Part shown: piece after piece, positions 57,119-64,000 of the stretch | Position numbering within the stretch: position 1 is the stretch's first letter | Layout of the letters: each line of letters opens with the position of its first letter | Origin: Archivesica marissinica | Taxonomy: Eukaryota; Mollusca; Bivalvia; Venerida; Vesicomyidae | DNA length: 64,000 nucleotides | Assembly (NCBI GenBank): GCA_014843695.1 | Contig: CM026397.1 | Location: 40,962,428 to 41,026,427 of the forward strand | Direction: 5' to 3' | Notes under the pieces: generated by a model | Databases searched by the model: none | What the model was told of the DNA's origin: nothing | What the model saw: the letters and a program-made list of their open reading frames with translations, nothing else | Position numbers and translations under genes: made by a program

Positions 57119-57789
57119 TGATGTCTTGTTTTGCGTTTTCGATAGATCAGTAACATGACAAAACAGCAAGTTTTGCTTGCAATTATAGTCAGATCCTGGC
57201 ATTTCGTGCCAACAATAGACAACAGGATAGTCGAAGCTGTACACCCTCATTGAACAATACAAACAATAGCCAAACAAACAACCCTTACCTACTTATATGC
57301 CCCGGTAGCACCTGTTGTATTTATGCATTGCATTCCAGTATAAAAATATACTATTAAAATCCAACAGCTTATGACAAGTTTAAGTTTCACCGAAAGAATA
57401 AATGCTTATGTTACCAGCATGTATCTTGTGTATGCATCTATTTAGTAAATAACATGTTTATAGCAGTGGTAGGTTTAAGCTTGAAGCGTCTTAGCCAATA
57501 TTATTATACAATTCAGTGTCGCCACCTACTGCCTGTTCTCGGTAAGCATCCGCACTACCGAACGTAACGCGACGGAACCGACCACCTGCCATGCCAACCT
57601 GCGCAACCGTATTCGTATTTATTAGTTCCACCAGCCTCACTCTACACCGGGATTTAAACTATATATGTATGCTAATCTGTCTCAAGAAAATACCAACTAC
57701 ATGTTCACTGCATTAGATGCTAAAAAGTATCCGGCGACATTTGCAAGCATACATTGCTGTCTGGACCTACTACTGATAGTCTTAGAAAT
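57119..57789. other. Unassigned spacer
   Basis: No gene or repeat recognised. Confidence 0.5.
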
Positions 57790-59808
57790 ATTCATTGCGG
57801 CTAACTCTCGATAGAGACATTCCTTGGGGGCCAACTCTCGATAGAGACATTCTTTGGGACTAGCTCTCGATAGAAACATTCCTTGGGGGCCAACTCTCGA
57901 TAGAGACATTCTTTGGGACTAGCTCTCGATAGAAACATTCCTTGGGGGCCAACTCTCGATAGAGACATTCTTTGGGACTAGCTCTCGATAGAAACATTCC
58001 TTGGGGGCCAACTCTCGATAGAGACATTCTTTGGGACTAGCTCTCGATAGAAACATTCCTTGGGGGCCAACTCTCGATAGAGACATTCTTTGGGACTAGC
58101 TCTCGATAGAAACATTCCTTGGGGGCTAACTCTCGATAGAAACATTCCTTGGGGGCTAACTCTCGATAGAGACATTCTTTGGGACCAGGTCTCGATAGAA
58201 ACATTCCGTGGGGGCCAACTCTCGATAGAAACACTCTTTGTGCCAACTCTTGATAGAACATTATTTGGACTAGCTCTCAATAGACAAATTCTCTGGGACC
58301 ACCTCTGGATAGCAACATTCTTTATGTGGCACTCTCGATAGAAACATTCTTTGGGGCACACACTCGATAGAAACATTCGTTGGGGGGCAAACACTCGATA
58401 GAAACATTCTTTGGGGGAAACACTAGATAGAAACATTCTTTGGGGGCAAACACTCGATAGAAACATTCTTTGGGGGAAACACTTGATATAAACATTCTTT
58501 GGGGGAAAACACTCGGTAGAAACATTCTTTGGGGGAAACACCTGACAGAAACATTCTTTGGGGGCAAACACTTGATAGAAACATTCGTTGGGGGAAACAC
58601 TCGATAGAAACATTCTTTGGTGGAAAACACTCGATAGAAACATTCTTTGGGGGAAACACTTGATAGAAACATTCTTTGGGGGCAAACACTCGATAGAAAC
58701 ATTCTGTGGGGCAAACACTCGATAGAAACATTCTTTGGGGGCAAACACTCGATATAAACATTCTTTGGGACCAGCTCTCAATAGAAACATTATTTGGGGA
58801 AAGCTCTCGATATAAACATTCTCTGGGTGCAGCTCCCAATATAAACATTCCTTTGGGAAAGCTCTCGATATAAACATTAGTTGGGGACATCTCTCGATAT
58901 AAACATTCTTTGGGGAAATCTCTCGATATAAACATTCTTTGGGACCAGCTCTCAATAGAAACATTCCTTTGGGGAAATCTCTCGATATAAACATTCTTCG
59001 GGGCCTGCTCTCGATAAACAATATCTGGGGCCAATTCTCGATAAACAATCTCTGGGGCCAACTCTCGATAAACAATCTCTGGGGCCAACTCTCGATAAAC
59101 AATCTCTGGGGCCTGCTCTCGATAAACAATCTCTGGGGCCTGCTCTCGATAAACAATCTCTGTGGTCTGCTCTCGATAAACAATCTCTGGGGTCTGCTCT
59201 CGATAAACAATCTCTGGGGCCTGCTCTCGATAAACAATCTCTGGGGCCAACTCTCGATAAACAATCTCTGGGGCCAACTCTCGATAAACAATCTCTGGGG
59301 CCTGCTCTCGATAAACAATCTATGGGGCCAACTCTCGATAAACAATCTCTGGGGCCTGCTCTCGATAAATAATCTCTGGGGCCAACTCTCGATAAACAAT
59401 CTCTGGGGCCAAATCTCGATAAACAATATCTGGGGCCTGCTCTCGATAAACAATCTCTGGGGCCTGCTCTCGATAAACAATAGCTGGGGCCTGCTCTCGA
59501 TAAACAATCTCTGGGACCTGCTCTCGATAAACAATTTGGGGTGTTGTTTTGGGGGCCAACTCTCGATAAACAATCTCTGGGTCCTGCTCTCGATAAACAA
59601 TCTCTGGGGCCTGCTCTCGATAAATAATCTCTGGGGCCTGCTCTCGATAAACAATCTCTGGGGCCTGCTCTCGATAAACAATCTCTGGGGCCAACTCTCG
59701 ATAAACAATCTCTGGGGCAACTCTCGATAAACAATCTCTGGGGCCAACTCTCGATAAACAATCTCTGGGGCCTGCTCTCGATAAACAATCTCTGGGGCCA
59801 ACTCTCGA
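57790..59808. repeat. Compound minisatellite, 27-29 bp units with three zones
   Basis: All units share CTCGATA. Zone 1 (to about 58180) is a 57-bp dimer with ACATTCCTTGGGGG and ACATTCTTTGGGAC halves. Zone 2 (to about 58990) has variable ATAGAAACATTCTTTGGGGG units. Zone 3 has a regular 27-bp CTCGATAAACAATCTCTGGG unit ending in GCCTG or GCCAA. Apparent proteins on both strands are translation artefacts. Confidence 0.95.
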
Positions 59809-60011
59809 AAACTCAAGGCAACAACGAACCTACATATAGTAGAACTGCTTCATGGCTTCGTATCTTTCACCTTGAAACCGGATGTTCGCGGTGTCAAGCT
59901 TTAAGGCGATCATACATTGTATAAATCTAATAAGTCTGTTGTCGTAATGCTAGCATATCGTTAATTAACCGAGGTAACGTAGAAACAATATGACTTGTAT
60001 TAGCATGTGAT

Positions 60012-60060
60012 GATGATTGAGCTTATTTACCCTCGCCTCCGGCGAACCATGTGGGCGGGC
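60012..60060 (-). mobile_element. 49-bp insertion with 15-bp target duplication
   Basis: The inserted 49 bp (GATGATTGAGCTTATTTACC onward) are flanked by the perfect duplication GTATTAGCATGTGAT at 59997-60011 and 60061-60075. The same sequence starts the 108-bp insertion at 63679. It is probably the extreme 3' end of a retroelement in antisense. Confidence 0.88.
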
Positions 60061-60075
60061 GTATTAGCATGTGAT

Positions 60076-60552
60076 TTCATTATTTCGCTATTCATAGCAA
60101 TAGATGTAAGGGACGTAATCGTTCTTTGGGTATGTTAATTCAACAATATTGACAGAGTTGTCATTCGTGGCCTATCCTGTTTTAAATTAAAAATACTTAG
60201 CTTTTTTCTTATAGAAATCTTTCAACTCCCCAAAATAAATTTAAAAAACAAGTGGTCATCTTTCTTTCGTTTATGCTTCCAAATGGACGATTGAGTTTTC
60301 TCAGTGCAAGAAAATGCTATATTGTACTGTTTTGAAACAGTGGAAGATGGCATTTTCATTTCCACTGGTTGTGCTTCGTATTTATCCGCGGTGTCAAGTG
60401 TATTTTTTTGTATTTTGGCCGTTTTATAACAATCTTAGAGAGTTAATTATGAACTAGTATGAAGTTGTTTTGTCGGTCGTTTTCAATTTTGACAGCATAC
60501 AGACTAATTTGAAAATAATACCGAAACTATTTTTGTTGCTAACGTTCACACT
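60076..60552. other. Unassigned spacer
   Basis: Nothing recognised. Confidence 0.5.
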
Positions 60553-60682
60553 AACATAGTGACTGTGCGGTTGTGTCTTGCAATGACACGAGGCTCCCGG
60601 CAGAGGCAGTACAAAGTAACATAGTGACTGTGCGGTTGTGTCTTGCAGTGACACGAGGCTCCCGACAGAGGCAGTACAAAGT
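60553..60682. repeat. 65-bp tandem duplication
   Basis: Two copies with CATAGTGACTGTGCGGTTGT differ at two bases. Confidence 0.92.
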
Positions 60683-60835
60683 AATACAAGTGGTAGGAAT
60701 ATATATTAGCCCAACTCATTGGAAACATAAAAGAATTGGGAGATTTGTGTTTATTAGCAAATGTAAGATAGGATGTTTATGTCATTAAGTGAAAAATGTT
60801 TTTCTGGTGATACCATGCAAATACAAATCGCAATA

Positions 60836-60978
60836 CTATCCTCGCGCAACTATCCTCGCGCAACTATCCTCGCGCGCAACTATCCTCGCGCACAACTATC
60901 CTCGCGCACAACTATCCTCGCGCACAACTATCCTCTCGCGCAACTATCCTCGCGCAACTATCCTCGCGCAACTATCCT
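60836..60978. repeat. Short-unit minisatellite, 14-16 bp
   Basis: About nine copies of ACTATCCTCGCGCA, some with an added CA. It is unusually rich in CpG for this window. Confidence 0.93.
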
Positions 60979-61125
60979 CTAATATCTTCTTAGATATACG
61001 TTATTTCCGTTACCTGTTACATCAAAATAACAACCTTGCATGTAGGAATACAATTATTGTAACTCAATGGAAATATTGTCTAGATGCACGCAGCCTTGTG
61101 TAAGTGCTACCAAAATGTCAGTAAT

Positions 61126-61441
61126 AGCAACACAACTTGGCAACACAACTTGGCAACATAACTTGGCAACATAACTTGGCAACACAACTTGGCAACACAA
61201 CTTGGCAACATAACTTGACAACACAACTTGGCAACACAACTTGGCAACACAACTTGACAACACAACTTGGCAGCACAACTTGGCAACACAACTTGGCAAC
61301 ATAACTTGGCAGCACAACTTGACAACACAACTTGGCAACACAACTTGGCAACATAACTTGGCAACACAACTTGGCAACACAACTTGGCAACTTGGCAACA
61401 CAACTTGGCAACATAACTTGGCAACACAACTTGGCAACACA
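61126..61441. repeat. 13-bp minisatellite, about 24 copies
   Basis: The unit is AACTTGGCAACAC, with ATAACTTGG and TTGACAAC variants. The Cys-rich open frames here are artefacts. Confidence 0.95.
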
Positions 61442-61442
61442 A

Positions 61443-61822
61443 GGCTTTTATAATACAGTATCTCATTGTTCCTTTATAATACAGTATATTGACTCATTGG
61501 TCCTTTATAATACAATATATTGACTCATTGGTCCTTTATAATACAGTATATTGACTCATTGTTCCTTTATAATATAGTATATTGATTCATTGGTCCTTTA
61601 TAATACAATATATTGACTCATTGGTCCTTTATAATATAGTATATTGACTCATTGATCCTTTATAACACAGTATAATGACTCATTGTTCCTTTATAATATA
61701 GTATATTGACTCATTGATCCTTTATAATACAGTATATATTGACTCATTGGTCCTTTATAATACAATATATTGACTCATTGGTCCTTTATAACACAGTATA
61801 TTGACTCATTGGTCCTTTATAG
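61443..61822. repeat. 31-bp minisatellite, about 12 copies
   Basis: The key is TCCTTTATAATACAGTATAT. It directly follows the 13-bp array. Confidence 0.95.
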
Positions 61823-62064
61823 ACGGATATATATATATTGCGATTTTAGCACAAATATTATTCTCTACAATGCCAAAATAACGCATATATTCCTGCTGTA
61901 TTAATTCTCACCAATGTAACCCGGGTACGATTCTCGGATCTGGAAGTATGTGAGATGGTACAGTAGTCGCCAGATCCGACAGGTGGGTTTTCCCCGTGTA
62001 CCCCAGTTTCCTACTACAATAAGGACCACAGATACGCATTCATCCGCGCAACTGAGAGTGCTTA

Positions 62065-62297
62065 GTTTATACAAATTTATTTTAGCTCGATTGCGAAACA
62101 AGTTCTTTCAACTTATATAAATCGCTCTCGAGACCTCATTCCTGATGGAATCCATCGCCACGAGGGAGAGAAGAGGCAACGTGGAATTTAAATGCCTTGC
62201 CTAAGGACACAATCGTAACGGCTCCAGCGGGGCTCGAACTCCGGACCTTTCGCACCTGAAGCGAACGCGCATCCACTGCGCTATCACGACTTCCACA
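62065..62297 (-). mobile_element. SINE-B nested in SINE-A
   Basis: Full SINE-B on the minus strand, ending in the tRNA-like GATAGCGCAGTGGATGCGCG. It is flanked by AGTGCTTA at 62057-62064 and 62298-62305. Confidence 0.92.
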
Positions 62298-62338
62298 AGT
62301 GCTTAATATAAGTTGGTTGTTACAACTTATTTCGCAAT

Positions 62339-62630
62339 TACAGAATGATCTGTAGTCCAGTGGTTAACACATTGGAATGGTAATCCAGGGATCGCAAGGA
62401 TCCCCCGTCTGACCCTAATAAAATCAACAGTCTTTCATGTAAGACTTTAAACCGAGGTCTCGTGTCGATGCTGTACACCGTGCACTTAAAAGAAGCAGAG
62501 GAGACCATGGACTGGATCTCTGTATGTATCATTGCGCAATCCTCCACAAATCTAAAATGACTAATCTCTTCAGGAGGCGTCGCTCATATCGGCAACCGGT
62601 AGCGACGATAAATAAACGTAAAACACACAC
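62339..62630 (+). mobile_element. SINE-C nested in SINE-A tail
   Basis: SINE-C with a damaged B box (the AGGTTCGAT part is shortened to AAGGAT) but an intact body and tail. It is flanked by TTTCGCAAT at 62330-62338 and 62631-62639. Confidence 0.9.
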
Positions 62631-62665
62631 TTTCGCAATCGTTGCAAAATAAATATAGTCATACA

Positions 62666-62989
62666 TAAATAAATCACTGTTTATAACGGATCGTCATTTT
62701 ATCTCAACTGAACGTTTTATTAACCGTTACGCGTGTCACGCCGCCCAATGTGTATTAAATTACTATTAATACATCAGTTTTATCAATGTCTGATCTAAAT
62801 TGAAAAAAAAGGAGATTGATAGATTCTTAGAGGAATAATCCGCCGGCAGTTTGTGTCTGCCATCTAATCTTCGCCCTTCCTATCTACACAAATGACCGGA
62901 AATGGAAATAGTTTGTTTGTATTTCTATTTAGTTTCCATCGACTATGTGACGCTTGCTTTCCAAATGATATAATAATAACACTGGCAAC
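62666..62989. other. Unassigned spacer
   Basis: A short open frame near 62892 has no domain, homology or codon evidence that I can see. Confidence 0.45.
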
Positions 62990-63145
62990 GGGTATTCGGT
63001 ATGCAACTGACATGCGCACTCGAAGATACCGGCATGCGCAGTGTTGGCATGCGCAGTGTTGGGTAGCGTGTCTTTGATATTAAGGGCGTGTCTTACAGTT
63101 CAGAGGTTTGTCACACGGTAAGGCAAGTCGCATAGCTGGCCTACC

Positions 63146-63201
63146 TACGTAGGCAGGCATGCAGGAAGGCAGACCGGCCGGCAGGCAGGCAGGCAGAGGC
63201 A

Positions 63202-63280
<79 letters not shown>

Positions 63281-63297
63281 ATAGACAGACAGACAGT
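63146..63297. repeat. GGCA tetranucleotide microsatellite
   Basis: About 30 copies of GGCA with a few AGAGGCAG and GACAGACAG interruptions. Confidence 0.95.
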
Positions 63298-63460
63298 TTA
63301 TTCAAAACCATTAGGCTAAAAAGCCCATGAGGTCAAAACATATGCATGATAGAGATAGCGAACAGTGAAACTACATTTTGTAGTGACAATCTACACAACA
63401 CACATAATAAAACAGATCATCGTACAAAACAAAGAGAAGGCCCTGTAATTTTATACCCCA
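63298..63460 (-). mobile_element. Probable antisense 3' end of a non-LTR element
   Basis: TTTATTCAAAACCATTAGGC followed by AAAAAGCCCATGAGG directly after a microsatellite resembles 35740-35800. No coding part remains. Confidence 0.4.
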
Positions 63461-63678
63461 AAATCACTTGAGCTTTATGCAATTTTATTTATTTCATTTT
63501 ATACGAAAATAGAAATATTTAGTGCAAGAGTCTTTCCAATATGATTTAATTATTTGCATGTAGATGCATTGTGTGATCTTTTTCTTTGTATCATTGAAAC
63601 GAATATTATTAATGTAATCATAAGTAATGAATCGCGGGCTAATAGTTTCCATCGGGGTATGAACTACAGTTGGCGTGG

Positions 63679-63786
63679 TGATGATGATTGAGCTTATTTA
63701 CCCTCGACTCCGGCGAACCATATGGGCGAGCGTACTAAGAAGCTTAGTTAACACTCATATATTATAAACTAAGGTAATTAAGTCAT
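63679..63786 (-). mobile_element. 108-bp insertion with 9-bp target duplication
   Basis: It is flanked by TTGGCGTGG at 63670-63678 and 63787-63795. The left part equals the 49-bp insertion at 60012 apart from a few bases. Common left ends and different right ends fit 5' truncation of one antisense retroelement. Confidence 0.85.
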
Positions 63787-63840
63787 TTGGCGTGGCACAT
63801 GTTAGCATGTTAGCTAACCCTTTAACACACGTTAACCACG

Positions 63841-64000
63841 GTCGATCTCCTCACGACGTGCACGTCGTGACCGGTGCACATCCCGCAGCAGCAGCGTAGG
63901 ATTCTGGGATCTTCTGGTCGTCGATCTTGCGAATAAGATCTAACGAGTGGCTAAGGCACATCAGGACAGATCCACCGCCTCTTCTAGAGTGTTTTTACTC
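63841..64000. other. GC-richer window end with 20-bp palindrome
   Basis: A perfect palindrome centred on GACGTGCACGTC spans 63851-63870. The rest is GC-richer than its surroundings and has a minus-strand frame without stops, but nothing recognisable. Confidence 0.4.

Larger units (their letters stand above)
61906..62665 (+). mobile_element. SINE-A, 5'-truncated, split by two later SINEs
   Basis: The pieces 61906-62064, 62298-62338 and 62631-62665 are consecutive parts of SINE-A (head end, body, tail). SINE-B sits between the first two and SINE-C between the last two. Each insertion has its own target duplication within SINE-A sequence. Confidence 0.9.
62990..63840 (+). repeat. R4 dispersed repeat, copy 3, interrupted
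   Basis: 62999-63145 matches the 5' part of R4 (ATGCAACTGACATGCGCACT). 63555-63678 matches the middle (TCATTGAAACGAATATT, CGGGGTATGAACTAC). Between them are a GGCA array and a retroelement-like tail, and a further 108-bp insertion follows. Confidence 0.72.

Noticed and set aside
57978..59816. A 612-residue minus-strand frame and its partners on both strands
   Set aside because: All are built from 27-29 bp minisatellite units. Frames change with unit length, and no domain is present.
61054..61466. Cys/Val/Leu-rich frames resembling small cysteine-rich peptides
   Set aside because: They are a 13-bp tandem repeat read in all frames, not a peptide gene.
62892..63077. Possible exon before the R4 repeat
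   Set aside because: The frame runs into R4 repeat sequence, has no domain and no convincing splice sites.
63842..63990. Minus-strand open stretch in the GC-rich window end
   Set aside because: It is short, cut by the window edge and shows no recognisable motif. It may belong to something outside the window.

Overview
The window is eukaryotic nuclear DNA from an invertebrate animal. The evidence is a spliced extracellular gene with clear GT-AG introns, a Ty3/Gypsy retroelement, tRNA-derived SINEs, MITEs and AT-rich spacers. The repeat style (many minisatellites, several tRNA-SINE families, Gmr1-type Gypsy) suggests a lophotrochozoan, most likely a mollusc; that placement is inference. Two runs of exactly 1000 N (6029-7028 and 51943-52942) are assembly gaps.

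Layout. 1-~5950: a decayed Ty3/Gypsy element whose pol order is protease, integrase, reverse transcriptase, RNase H, i.e. the Gmr1 arrangement with integrase before RT. 7029-14832: two large minisatellites (36 bp and 30 bp units) separated by a MITE fragment. 14833-20040: SINEs, small repeats and a MITE. 20041-51829: nine exons of one plus-strand gene. It encodes a signal peptide, a CUB domain, three EGF modules, a SEA domain and two Ig domains, about 598 residues so far; the 3' part lies in the second gap or beyond the window. The domain order resembles the ectodomain of an adhesion GPCR (SEA-Ig-Ig as in the ADGRF group), but no GAIN or seven-helix region is in view. 52943-61822: more arrays, including a 4.2 kb 37-bp satellite. 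61906-64000: nested SINEs, a GGCA microsatellite and dispersed repeats.

By my hand tally roughly 28 of the 62 kb of called sequence is tandem repeat, in about 30 unrelated arrays, most of them inside introns of the one gene. Much of the rest is short mobile DNA: at least six tRNA-like SINE families (called A-F here), three MITE/foldback families, a LINE 3' fragment, and small insertions with clear target-site duplications. The most informative points are: a 3.1 kb minisatellite that seems to have grown from the tail of a SINE-C copy; a MITE family with 9-bp duplications at three independent copies; a SINE nested twice by other SINEs; and the Gmr1-type retroelement. I found no RNA gene that looks functional, no CRISPR and no complete second host gene.
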